From positions 7,775,501-7,839,500 of the forward strand of contig JAMJFZ010001816.1 in the NCBI GenBank assembly GCA_026225945.1: a stretch of DNA of 64,000 nt, given 5' to 3'. The notes beneath the pieces were generated by a model. That model was not told the DNA's origin. It did no database searches and saw only the letters and a program-made list of their open reading frames with translations. The translations under genes were made by a program, and so were the position numbers. Shown in pieces: positions 54,237-64,000 of this stretch; within the stretch, counting starts at the first letter, position 1, and the number at the start of each line of letters is the position of its first letter. Source of the stretch: Cricetomys ansorgei. Taxonomy: Eukaryota > Chordata > Mammalia > Rodentia > Nesomyidae.

Positions 54237-54719
54237 AGGGAACAACACAAAACTAAACATCTCTAGAAGTTGGATCCTTGCTCGGATCTGTAGCACACTG
54301 TAAGCAACAGCATCTCTACTGCTTTTAAACTTATGGGAATCTTAATGAAGAATTTGGTGTCTGTATATGCAGCTTAACAGACCTGGTTAGGAGAGATGAT
54401 GGTAAATGAAATTAGTTTACTCCCAGAAGGAATGGTTCTGCCACTGGGAGCGTGGGAGTAGTTCCTAGAGACAAGTAAGTCCCAAACAATTTGTTGGGTA
54501 TGACTTCATGTTATTGTTCTACAGAAGAATATCAAAGTTGTTCTTAATGGAAGGTTGGCGACACATCATCTATATGAGAAAATGCTAATGCAGTGTATGG
54601 AAAGTTATAGTGGACATGTAAGCTAACCACACAAAATGGTTGTTATAATTATTTTAACATTATTTTAACTCAATAGTATCAAAAATATATTATCATTTTA
54701 TGTCCTGGTACTTGCCTAG
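54237..54719. other. Unique intergenic DNA
   Basis: Nothing recognised. Confidence 0.5.
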
Positions 54720-55210
54720 GTTGGACTCTCCAGAAAGCAGATGTGGACATAAAATTAAGAGTGAGAAAGATTCATTGGGGGTAACAAGGCTGAAAGGAAA
54801 AGGGGTTGTATGCACACTATGATGCAGATTTGACAAAGTACAAGCTCAATAGTTTGGTGAGCTTGGTTTAAAGAGGGCTGGTGTTACAAAACAACAGCTC
54901 ATGCGTTGTCCAACTGCCTCGCTCAATGAATGTCTGGATGCTGTCCAGAAAAGACCATCATTGTAGGCTTAAAGCTTTGAAGCCAACAACTGGGCGATGT
55001 TGGCTGTCCACATTCTTTAGGGCTGAGCAGCCCGAACTTTCTTGAGAGAGAATCTGGGGCAGATCATCTACCCAGTATGGCATTGCAGCAGCTGCAAACA
55101 TCTGGGTGGTTGTACTTAGAGATGGAATTTGATTGGGTTAGCAAGAAGTGTTGGTCCACCGCAGTACAATTCTACAGTGTTATCTCAGGTAGCTTAGGGG
55201 GCAGTGTATT
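54720..55210. other. Repeat-like sequence, not classified
   Basis: Opens with TTGGACTCTCCAGAAAGCAGATG and contains GTGAGAAAGATTCATTGGGGG, which sound like an old LTR or LINE fragment. I cannot assign a family. Confidence 0.3.
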
Positions 55211-55684
55211 ACCGTAAAATTTTTAGGTAAGTGGAATCACCACCAAATGGTCAAGTTTTGAAATTATCATTGGATACTGTTTAAGACCTCTAAAGAATAT
55301 TGTTATTTCTTGTTTCATTCTCTTAGCTTCATTCTCTTGTTTCATTTCTATTTCACACCCAAGGAGTGGCTCCCAGGGGATGTGTGAATATACTGTCTTG
55401 TTACGATCACAGATTAGGTGAAATGGAGCAAAGTGATTAGAACGCCTTTTCTGCAGATGCAAGAAAGCATCATGCGTTCATTCATATGGATGCCCAAGGT
55501 GGGACTGAAGGTGGTCAGACTGGTTATGCATGATGTATCATTATTTTCTCTTCTGCACTAGTGCCACAGTGGAGATGGCCAGGAAGGGGAAAGGAGACAA
55601 GGACTTGTTCCCCTCCCCCCCCCGGTGCAATATTTAGCACAGAACCTAACTTTGTGGAGGCTCTGGTGTCTATCACTACTCATT
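55211..55684. other. Unique intergenic DNA
   Basis: Short C-run at 55611-55623. No gene supported. Confidence 0.5.
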
Positions 55685-55840
55685 GTTGACTTTAGCACTG
55701 GTAAAGTTACTCACTCTCTCTGTCCTGTAGTTTGTCTCTCTGTTAAGTGGTGACTACAGGCATTCCTACCTACACCACACGGTTGCGTGGAAAGCTAAAA
55801 TAACACATGCGCAGTGACTAGATTCAGGAGCTCTCAGAGC
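55685..55840 (+). mobile_element. MIR: MIR
   Basis: GTAAAGTTACTCACTCTCTCTGTCC, TTGTCTCTCTGTTAAGTGGTGAC, CTACCTACACCACACGGTTGCGTGG and AACACATGCGCAGTGACTAG follow MIR order. Confidence 0.75.
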
Positions 55841-57225
55841 TGTATGCTGTCTCTTATACTTCCTCACTGAAAATATATTGTGTCATTGAATTGTGTCATC
55901 TGCTCTGTGGGAGTAGAAACATATTCAGAGAACCTGAGGTAAAATGAAAGAATTGCTATCTAAATAGGGTTAGGGTGTCGACTTTGAGTCAGGTCTCTGA
56001 TTTTCAATAGCCTCTTTTTCTATGAGTAATAAAATTTAGAAACAAATGAACCTTTATAGATAACAATGTCAAATAGAAATCTAATTTTTCTTTGCTAACA
56101 TTAGGTGCTTTTTAGAACATGAGAGGTAATTCTATTCAGGGTGGTACTGTTAGGGGGGCTAGTACTTACACTAGTAGTATAAATGAAATGGCAGGCTTAT
56201 TATCTTAGAATCTAAAACATATTGGAACACGCAGAAGCAAGTTTAAGAAAAATTAGGTGTGATGTCACCATTTCTTTTTATTATAGCTAGACTGGCATTG
56301 CTAATATCAGCTATTTCAAGATGGCTCAAATAGAGATCTAATGAATGATTTGAAAAATAATATCAGGAAGACTTAAAGTTAATGATTATCTAAAGATTTT
56401 TGAACTTTGATTTATCTTGCTAGCGGAACCAGCTGTCCAGGCTCATCTACCGGCTTCCTCCTTTATTTCCGAATTTTCCTCTGTACATGTACGGAAGGGA
56501 AGTGGGAGGTTCTCAGATTACCCCCGCCCCCTGCCCAGGGGATATCCATAGTGAGACAATTTATGAAGAAAGGTATTGGTTATCTTAACAAAAGGTAGTT
56601 GGGCCAAGAGCAAGTGGGATCATAGTTCTCAGGGTACAAACAGCAGATGTTTGGGTTAAAAGGTACCTATTGCTGGTTCACCGCACTCTCTACTTGTTAG
56701 AGAAATATGCTCTGTACCTTGTATGAGAGAAAAAAAGATGCACATACGTGGTAGGTCACGTGTGACTAGCTACAAGGTATATTTGAGTATTACCACAAAA
56801 AATCCTACTTCATTATTTTTTTCTGTCCTTCCCATCTTCCTATTTCTAAAGGCCTCTTCCTCTTCAAGGCGTAGGACTATGAAGAGTCAGCTGGATTCGT
56901 AAATCTCTTACTATCAAGAAGGGGGCAAAAGAAAGAGGGGTGGGGTGTTAAAGCCCTACACAGGATTTTCAGGGCAGGGTTTTCATACTCGGTATGAACT
57001 ATAATGGTGCAGCGTTATGGTATATTTGTCAGAAACACTCCCCCACCCGGGAAGGTACAAGGCTCAAAAAGAACCCCAATGCAATCTACGGACTCTGGGT
57101 GATAATGGTATGTTATCGTGGGCTCAGCACGATGCTCTGTTCTACTGAGGAGCGCCATACATGGGCAGAAGCAAGAGTATGTGTCGTTCTCCTTCCTCGA
57201 AATTTTACTGTGACTTTAAAGCTAT
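55841..57225. other. Unique DNA upstream of the Ndfip2 CpG island
   Basis: About 1.4 kb without a recognised repeat or gene. It may hold distal promoter elements, none identified with confidence. Confidence 0.5.
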
Positions 57226-57305
57226 GTGTGTGTGTATATACATATACATACACACACACACACATATATATACACACATGGATATGTATATGTACATGCA
57301 CATGT
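57226..57305. repeat. TG/TA/CA alternating tract
   Basis: TGTGTGTATATACATATACATACACACA, then ATATATACACACATGG. Alternating purine-pyrimidine about 380-450 bases upstream of the first Ndfip2 ATG. Confidence 0.93.
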
Positions 57306-57679
57306 ATATGGTTGGTGATTCATTACCTCATCAGTGATACTGAATGAGCGTCTGAGGACTGCCCTGCAGACAGACGTCTGAGATGCTCTGGGCCGGGGAC
57401 CAGAGAAAGGGCAGGGTCCTCAGGTGCTCTAGGAAGTCTCCTCCTCGCTCGCCTCCGCGGTGACGGTGCATTCGCCGTCCCGCAGTGAAACCTGCCCTCA
57501 CGGAAAAATCCAATCAACTGGGGCGACTCTTCTTTTTTCCGTTTCTTTTGCCACCGCCCACTCCCGACAGGCTGACAACCTAGACAGCTCCGCGGGACTC
57601 GCCTGACTTTTCCGCCTCCTCCCAACCACCCAGCCAGCTAGCCACCCACCCAGGGACACCTTCCCTAGCCCCGGCGCGG

Positions 57680-58015
57680 ATGGGCCGCCGGCGGAGCCAG
57701 AGAGCATGCGCGCCGGCGCCGAGCATGCTCAGTGGCGCGCGCGGCTGCCCGGAGCCCCGGCGCCGAGCGGCGGCGAGCGACGCGGAGGTCTCCGCGGCAG
57801 CCGAGGAGGAGGGAGCGACAGGAAGTGAAGCGGCCCCGGCGAGCGAGCGCGGCGGCAGGACCCGAGGCGGCGGAAGGGGCTCTGCGGCGACTACGACGTC
57901 GTCGACCGGGGACGCCGAGGGAGCTGAGCGCCGAGGGGACGCGCCCGCTCGGAAGCCCGACCCCGAGGCGGGCAGGATGGACCACCACCAGCTGGGGACT
58001 GGCCGCTACCAGGTG
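57680..58015 (+). CDS. Ndfip2: Ndfip2 first coding exon (partial gene)
   Basis: Encodes residues 1-112 of Nedd4 family-interacting protein 2, a membrane adaptor of endosomes and Golgi that recruits and activates NEDD4-type HECT ubiquitin ligases (NEDD4, ITCH and relatives) through PPxY motifs. Recognised from the N-terminus MGRRRSQRACAP, then SAAAEEEGATGSE, AATTTSSTG and RKPDPEAGRMDHHQLGTGRY, which match human NDFIP2 as remembered (MARRRSQR, GATGSE, AATTSSTG, RKPDPEPGRMDHHQPGTGRYQV). The exon ends after the codon for Val112 at 58015, phase 0, before GTGAGT. In human the next residues are LLNEEDNSE. PPxY motifs and the three membrane segments lie in later exons. The region is disordered, Ala/Gly/Arg-rich, and slightly longer than in human. 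The first ATG has C at -3 and G at +4. Met16 and Met100 are in-frame alternatives. Confidence 0.95.
57977..57979 (+). promoter_or_regulatory. In-frame internal AUG with strong context (Met100)
   Basis: GGCAGGATGG has A at -3 and G at +4, close to the optimal Kozak context, whereas the first AUG at 57680 lacks the -3 purine. Leaky scanning could give a shorter Ndfip2 beginning MDHHQLGTGRYQV. A short form of human NDFIP2 starting at the equivalent Met has been described, as I remember. Both forms keep the downstream ligase-binding part. Confidence 0.6.
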
Positions 58016-58021
58016 GTGAGT
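58016..58021 (+). promoter_or_regulatory. Splice donor of Ndfip2 exon 1
   Basis: CAGGTG|GTGAGT: a consensus donor placed exactly where the remembered human protein changes from exon 1 residues (YQV) to LLNEEDN. A GT three bases earlier (CAG|GTGGTG) is a weaker alternative. Confidence 0.85.
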
Positions 58022-60766
58022 GCGCGGGCCCCGGGGGCTCCGGGCGGGACCCCGCCGCCGCTCCCCGGGCCGCCGCGGGCAGCTCGGGCCGCTTCGCGCC
58101 GGCCTGCGGACCCGCCCCGCCTGGCCGCACCCCACGGCCTGCTGCCCCCCCAGCCGCTCCCGGGGACCCCGGCTCGCGCCGGCTCTCCTTGCCCCGTATG
58201 TCCCGAGTCCCCGCGACCCTCTGCGGCGTCTCGGTGGGGCTTCCGCCCGCGGGGCGGCGTGCACGTACCTGTCGGGGCGGCGATCGGCGTCATAAATGGG
58301 GTGGGGTGGGATGCGGCTGCTCTGAACCCCGGCTTCCTCGGGGGGGGGGCGTGGACCCGGGAGAGGAGAGCTGTCCGTTCTAGTTAACCTTGTCGTGTCG
58401 CTCTGTCCCACGACGTTAGTGTTAAAGTCATCGTTTGTTATTGGGGAAAAAAAAGTCCCTACTTTTGCGTGTGTAAATGTGTGTGTCTGTGTGGGTGTTG
58501 GTGGGTAGTGCAGGGTTGTATTAGAAAAAAAATTCTGATTTTTTTTAAAATCAATTTTCATTTAATACATTGTTTTACCTTTCAAGTGTATGAACCTCTT
58601 AATTGTAAGTGAGCGAAACGTACCCTGTATTTTCTTTGTCAGAATTTCTGTATTTTTTTTTTAAACCCTGGTGCATTCTAGTGGTGTCATTGGAGAAAAC
58701 TATTGCAGATGTCATTGTCATCAATTTAGTTACTGTGGTGTTGCTTTTCCACTTACAAGCTTTGAGATGATTTAGTGAAACCTATTTACTGGGGGAGAGG
58801 AGAAAAGCATCCGTGCATATTGTTGATGGTGCGTGTCGAAAGATCGTACGGTTAGTTCCATATGTCACCTTTTTGCCTGTTTGCATGTGTGTTGTCACCA
58901 AGCGTTTCTAGGAAATGCCTTTTGACAGATGCAGAGGATTCTAGAAAAAAGGACCCTGCCATTAACTAATTTTTCATTTTTCTTTGGTAAGGATTTCTTA
59001 TCATTCCAATTTATTTGCTGTAACATGGCTAGATGATTCAGATTGTGAATTTCCCGAAAATTATCAGTATCTTCAGAATGGCTGAGGGGAAAAAAAATGT
59101 TGCCATTTTATCGAAGGTGCTTTTCAAATTGTCAAGTTTTGGGTGGCTTTATATTTTTAAAGACCCTTTTCTAAGTGTTTGAAAAAAATGAAATGCCACA
59201 GATACATTTTTGTCTTTGATACTTGATTCATTTTTCAAAAATTTCCCAATTCTATTTGTGTCTCTTAGCAATATAAGATGATATAAATTCTTTTGGAGGG
59301 GCTGCTTCCCTGGTTGGGCTCAACCATGGTCACTACTTAAATAGTTTTAACAGTAAATGATTTATTAAAATGTCTCTTTTGCTTTCAACAGATGTAGCTA
59401 GTTGAGACTTTTTTTCCTTCAAGATCTCTTCTGATAAAGTGTTGGAGTTTACTTTTACTGTTAAGACATTTCCATTTTGTCTAAACTTTCAAAGTAGGTG
59501 GTAAATACCATACACCTCTCCTTTCAGAACGGAAGCTGTGTCCTATGCATGGGTGGAGGCACTCCAGAAGGGCAGAGGTCAAGAATTAGTCATTTTAAAT
59601 AAATTATTTCTTTTAGAATATTATTTTTCTAGCGAGGAGAAGCTTTAGAGAATTTTATCACAGTCCAGATTTGCACTTTAATTGTTTTACTTACACAATC
59701 GCATAGTAAGTTTGTCTCTTTAGGATAACTCTTGATTGGTTGAGAATGGCTTCCTATTACATAACTGTGGGAACGCAGTATAGATACGACAGTTTTGAGA
59801 AGACTTTGTAGCTAGTTGTCAATCTGGAAGCCTAGCTTATATGATGAACATGGCTGTTTTATGGCTGCCTTTAGCCCAAGCCTTAATTTGAAACTCTAGA
59901 ATGATTAATAAACTGGAGCGGTACACACCTTTGGTTGTTGCGTGTTAAGAGATGATGGGGTCAGGAGATAGGGAACTATACGTAGGAGTGAGAAATGATG
60001 TGCTGTGCTAATTTATTCTTACTTAAAGAGCTAAAACTCAGGTCTACACACTGGTAGTGCCTGGGGCCGTTAGAACTACTTCCTGTCTTTAATCTATTTT
60101 ATCTGGGAACTTTTTTTTTCTTTAGACCATCTAAAGTGTTTATTTTGTATTATTGCTATTGGTAGCATATTAAGTAGTGAGTTCTATAAGTCCTTTTTGT
60201 ACACACATACACACACGTATACATATATGTATAAATTTAAATCTATATTCTTTTTATGAGAGAAAACGTGTTATATTTTTCTCTGTGAATCTGGCTTACT
60301 TCACTTAACATATTAATCCTTAATTCTTTGTCCATTTATTTGTTGGTGGGCCTCTATTTTGAAGGCTCATGTACCTACAGTAATCTGACTACTATGATTT
60401 AAAAGGTGTTCTATGTACAAATTAAACTGGCAGTGTTAATTGTAGCAGTAGTTTCTTGAACTATATGCTAGAATGCCAACAATAGGTGTTCTTGGACTAT
60501 GTCTAACATACCAGCACAGTTCTTCAGTAAAGACAGTAGCTTAGATTTGTTTACCCTAGTTTTTTTTTTTATCTTTGACCACAAAGTGTTTTTGTTTTTA
60601 CATTTTAAGATAATGGTTAACATTTCTGCAAAGTAAGTTTCCTATGAAATATAATTTGAAGTATTTGCACTATTGAGGTCTGAGTAGTTTTATATATGGA
60701 GAATTAAAGTTGCTCCTGATAAATCAGCTAAGGAAGGAGGTTTGAAAATGCTAAAATTAAGTTAGG
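58022..60766 (+). other. Ndfip2 intron 1, 5' part
   Basis: GC-rich to about 58290, then unique AT-rich DNA with little repeat content. This is the cleanest 2.4 kb in the window, as often seen downstream of CpG-island promoters. No second exon recognised. Confidence 0.7.
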
Positions 60767-60885
60767 GAGCTGGGACGTAGCTCACTGGTGGAGCCCTTGG
60801 CCTAGCATATTTGCACACAAATATATTTGCACATATTTGCTCCTGTTCCATCTCGTGCATTACAAAACAACAAAAGCAAAACAGG
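60767..60885 (+). mobile_element. ID: ID SINE with AT-rich insertion
   Basis: GGAGCTGGGACGTAGCTCACTGGTGGAGCCCTTGGCCTAGCAT is the ID head. CTCCTGTTCCATCTCGTGCATTACAAAACAACAAAAGC is the ID end. Between them lies a repeated ATATTTGCAC segment (60808-60840) not normal for ID. Confidence 0.75.
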
Positions 60886-60956
60886 CTTTAATGTCATCTA
60901 GGCTTATAGGTAGGTTATTCTGTCTGCAATTAAAAAATCCAAACCTTTTCTCTTCT

Positions 60957-61124
60957 GTATGTGTGTATGCCATATGTGTGCTGGTGCCCGAGGATGTCAG
61001 AAAATCCCCTGGAGCTTTAGTTTCAGATCGCTGCAGGCTACTCAGTGTACGTGCTAGAAACTGAACTCTGGCCACTGGGAGACCATCAAATACTCTTATC
61101 CCCTGAGCCATCTTATCAGCCTCC
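60957..61124 (-). mobile_element. B3-type SINE, antisense
   Basis: GTATGTGTGTATGCCATATGTG, GGATGTCAGAAAATCCCCTGGAGC, GTGCTAGAAACTGAACTCTGGCC and CCCTGAGCCATCTTATCAGCC. Confidence 0.85.
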
Positions 61125-62217
61125 TGTTTGCAGTTTTTGAAACATTTAGATACATCACATCTTAATGCACCATTTCCTCATGTGAGTACAACCTCACATA
61201 AGTATTATTTATTATGAAAATTACTACAATACATGTAAAACATACAGAGGCTGGCATGTAGAAACAACCACAGTTGTCATAAGCTAATGAGTTAGTCTGT
61301 TAATGTTTCGTGGCTGTTGGCAGAAAACAGAAGGCTCCTAAGTCAGAGCAAATGACATTACTCATAGTGCACCCAGCAACAGGAACACAGCATATTTGAA
61401 TAGTTTTCCTTGTTCCAAAGTCCTGTGAGGTTAATGAGTGTTTGGAGACACAGCAATGTGTCTGCATCACACCTGAGGCAAGCAGAGTCAAGGATGTCAC
61501 ACTTGTCCTTCCCTATTTGTATTGTAGGAAGCAGGTAACATAGCAAACAGCAGTGCTGTTGATTTGCCTTTAGAAGGCGGCCTCTGTGTTTGCCTCAGTT
61601 CTCTTTGTAGTCTGTGGTACTACAAGGAAGGCTCAGTCACCAGGAAACTGAAAGCTGCGCCTAGGATGCACACTCAGCAAGGATGCTGAGATTTCAGACC
61701 AGGGCCACCACCTCACCCAGTAGACCGTTCTAGGTGACGCAGTAGAAGGTGAATTTTAGGCTTGCTTTCATTTTCCGTTTTAAAGAAATACCATAGTCTT
61801 TTACTTTATGCTGCTTTCTAGTCTAGTTACCATTTTTTTTGTCCCTCCCGATTCCTGTAATCTTCATTTGTTTCTTTAGAATTTATCAACATACATTATC
61901 TGTCTTACATTACCGTTTTTTACATACTCGCTTGCCCAGTTGCATAGTCTAATACTTCTCAGCTCTAAGTTCCTGTCTACTTTAGGTCTCTCATATTGAC
62001 ACTGAACTTTGTCCTTGAAACACCTTCCTTATTCCTGATACTTACAAGTTTCTTTTGACATCTTTGTTTTTCATGCTCCATGTGAATTCTTCCCAGTTCC
62101 TTAATTCTGATGCTTTCTATGCTATAAAATAATTACTACCTTCTGTCACTTGGCTGCCCTTCAGTTTACTGTTTGCATGACATGAGTCACAGTCTTTTAA
62201 TATAAATATAAATTTCA
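61125..62217 (+). other. Ndfip2 intron 1, unique sequence
   Basis: No exon or clear repeat. Pyrimidine-rich in places (61900-62150). Confidence 0.5.
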
Positions 62218-62358
62218 TTTTCTTTCTTTCTCCCTCCCTCCCTCCCTCCCTTCCTGCCCTGCTGCCCGCCCTCCCCCCCCTTTCTCCCTCCCGCCCTTCC
62301 CCTCCCTCTTTTTCTCTCTCCCTCCCTCCCCCTCCCTCCCTCCCTCCCTCCCTCCCTC

Positions 62359-62422
<64 letters not shown>

Positions 62423-62432
62423 TTTTTTTTCT
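62218..62432 (+). repeat. Long pyrimidine tract (TCCC/TTTC)n
   Basis: About 215 bases of almost only C and T: TCCC units, a GC-interrupted part near 62257-62296, TCCC again, TC, then about 14 TTTC units. The few G bases lie at 62257-62296. Confidence 0.97.
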
Positions 62433-62594
62433 GCTCAAAAACCTTCAGTGGCTTCCTTCTAAATCCCCAGTCCACCACTCAATAGCACTTCCTGCTAAAA
62501 CTTTCAAATGTGTAGAAATATATAGAAAACTGGAAGAATAGTGTAACAGCTTCTTACATTTATGTTTTTGTATGTCTTCAGTCTCATTTAAAAA
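62433..62594 (+). other. Intron sequence
   Basis: Nothing recognised. Confidence 0.5.
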
Positions 62595-62715
62595 TAGAAT
62601 TTATTTTATCCTGTGAGGATTAGTACATGCATATAATGTAATTTGATCATATTCTCCCCTTCTCCTCCTCCCGACTCTTTCCAGATCCGCTCAACTTAGC
62701 GGCCACTTTAATTTA
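62595..62715 (-). mobile_element. L1 3' fragment, antisense
   Basis: GTGAGGATTAGTACATGCATATAATGTAATTTGATCATATTCTCCCC and CTCCTCCCGACTCTTTCCAGATCCGC match the antisense L1 3' UTR. Confidence 0.7.
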
Positions 62716-63036
62716 AAAAATTTGAGACAAGGTCTCACTCTGTAGGCCTAAGAAACACAGATATCCAGTCTGTGCCGTTGTTGACTGCCATCATATGGAA
62801 TGTTACCACCACTCTAGAAAGATTCCCTATAACCTTTGCCTGTCAGTTCCTATCCCTGGGTGATTTTTTTTTCCACTTCAAATAGGTAGACTTTCTAGTT
62901 CTAGAATAGCAGATAGACCATAAAATTCCTTTCACTCAGCGTGAAGGTTTTGAGATGGATTCATGTTATTATAAATGTCAATGGATCTTCTTTTTGTTAC
63001 TGAATAGTTTTACTTGATACAAGTTGTGTGAATATT
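62716..63036 (+). other. Intron sequence
   Basis: 62722-62750 has a B1-like antisense scrap (GAGACAAGGTCTCACTCTGTAGG). The rest is unrecognised. Confidence 0.5.
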
Positions 63037-63173
63037 CTTTTTTCTCTCTCTTTTTTTCTTTTTTCTTTTTTTGTTTTGTTTTTTTGAGACAGGTTTCTCT
63101 GTTGTAACTTTGGCTGTCCTGGAACTCATTCTGTGCCTGGAATTTACAGAGATCCGCCTACCTCCGCCTCCCG
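63037..63173 (-). mobile_element. B1: B1 SINE, antisense, internally deleted
   Basis: T-rich tail complement, then GACAGGTTTCTCTGTTGTAACTTTGGCTGTCCTGGAACTCATTCTG. It jumps to GGAATTTACAGAGATCCGCC and stops before the ATTAAAGG block. Confidence 0.9.
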
Positions 63174-63317
63174 CTGAATGTACTTCTCTTATCTGTTGCG
63201 TTGTTGGTCGGCATTTAGATTGTTTTTAGCTTATGGTTATTATAAATAAAACTTGAGAATATTCTTATATGTCTTTTTTATGGATGTGTACTTACTTTTT
63301 TTGGTTAGTATTACTGG

Positions 63318-63515
63318 GTAAGCCAGGTGGTTGTGGCACAAGCCTTTAATCCCCAGCACCTGGGAGGCAGAGCAGGTGGATCTCTATAAGTTCAAGGCCA
63401 GCCTGGTCTACAGAGTTCTAGGACAGCCAGAGTTTCAACAGAGAAACACTGTCTCAAAACACTAAAAAAAACAAAAAACAAAAAACAAAAGAAAACAAAA
63501 CAAAAACAAAAAAAC
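63318..63515 (+). mobile_element. B1: B1 SINE
   Basis: AGCCAGGTGGTTGTGGCACAAGCCTTTAATCCC to AGAGTTTCAACAGAGAAACACTGTCTC with a long (CAAAA)n tail. Confidence 0.95.
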
Positions 63516-64000
63516 CCTACCAGACATAGACTTTTTTTTCCTTCTGAGATAGTTAAATAGTTGTCCAGTTTTTTACTTCCCTCATCAACAATTTAACTTT
63601 TGATTTTCGTTTTTTTCAATCTTTAAAACTTTGCTACTCTGATGAAATTTTTGAATGTTTGAAGTGTGTAATTCTTAGCATACAAGTGTCGTGAGTGGGC
63701 CTTCCATATCTGTACAGAGCCAGATCTCAGCTCCTCCCCTTTGCTTGTTATGCACTGACACTGGTGTCCAGCAGGACTTATTTCTTGTCAATTCTTCAGC
63801 CATAGTGCACTCTTTTCCACTTCCCTTTATGTCCTGGTTTGGTTTATTTGCCTCATAAGATCTTATTCTTAAGTGTAGGAATCCCTTTACGTCTATAATT
63901 AGAAGAGTTTTTGGATCTACCATTTGCATCAAAGCAAAGGAAAAATTGAGAATCACAGTATTAGAAAGATTGTCCTCTTGAATTACATGCTTGTGTGCCT
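63516..64000 (+). other. Intron sequence to the window end
   Basis: No exon. 63570-63680 is old L1/SINE-like in wording (TTTGCTACTCTGATGAAATTTTTG) but not assignable. Confidence 0.45.

Larger units (their letters stand above)
57410..58290 (+). promoter_or_regulatory. CpG island promoter of Ndfip2
   Basis: CpGs are rare in the rest of the window but dense from about 57450 to 58280. The transcription start must lie upstream of 57680 but cannot be placed. There is no TATA box close by. A CCAAT word at 57510-57514 and a GCATGCGC word at 57703-57710 (resembling an NRF1 half-site, inside the coding exon) are the only motifs I would mention. This layout fits a broadly expressed CpG-island gene. Confidence 0.85.

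Noticed and set aside
58016..58387. Extension of the Ndfip2 frame to 235 codons
   Set aside because: A consensus GTGAGT donor ends the exon at 58015, and the known protein continues with residues not encoded here.
57665..58561. 298-codon minus-strand frame over the CpG island
   Set aside because: GC-rich DNA with few stop codons. Arg/Pro/Ala-rich shadow of Ndfip2 exon 1 and intron, with no domain.
60767..60815. tRNA-Ala-like sequence
   Set aside because: It is an ID SINE head.
62187..62478. Lys/Arg/Glu/Gly-rich minus frames
   Set aside because: Translation of the long pyrimidine tract's complement.

Overview
The window is nuclear DNA of a muroid rodent. It is packed with rodent-specific SINEs (B1, B2/B3, B4, ID), fragments of rodent L1, rodent hAT-type DNA elements (URR1/RChar type), several endogenous-retrovirus LTR families, and older mammalian repeats (MIR, L2, MLT1, L1M). 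Most B1 copies carry a GAGTTACAACAGAGAAA block where the mouse consensus, as I remember it, has GGGCTACACAGAGAAA. A cricetid or gerbil-like source is therefore more likely than Mus or Rattus, but I cannot name the species.

One protein-coding gene is clear. A CpG island at about 57.4-58.3 kb holds the first coding exon of Ndfip2 (Nedd4 family-interacting protein 2) on the + strand at 57680-58015. It ends in frame at a GTGAGT donor, and the remaining 6 kb are intron 1. The PPxY motifs and membrane segments of Ndfip2 lie in exons beyond the window. The exon has a weak first AUG and a strong in-frame AUG at codon 100, which suggests two protein forms.

The first 57 kb are intergenic. 0-9 kb: unique sequence with CpGs at the very start, a small proline-rich ORF, B1s, a coding-like remnant on the minus strand, a 217-base pure purine tract, and an L1 split by a hAT-type element. 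9-20 kb: LTRs of four families, including one inserted in an ancient L1M and one itself split by a B1, plus URR1 elements. 20-35 kb: SINEs, microsatellites, a U2 snRNA fragment and two more LTRs. 35-43 kb: two copies of a short LTR retrotransposon with a tRNA-Lys-type primer site and no recognisable gag or pol, in opposite orientations. 43-57 kb: LTRs (including a tandem pair at 53.1-54.2 kb), MLT1, MIR, microsatellites and unique DNA.

The best candidate for something little described is the short non-autonomous LTR family (copies at 15.4, 35.2-36.2 and 41.1-42.5 kb). Its roughly 920-base internal region has no gag or pol signature, contains a 98-base internal duplication, and shows an insertion/deletion difference between copies. 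All family assignments come from sequence memory without database searching. Repeat boundaries are approximate unless an LTR end or tail is named.
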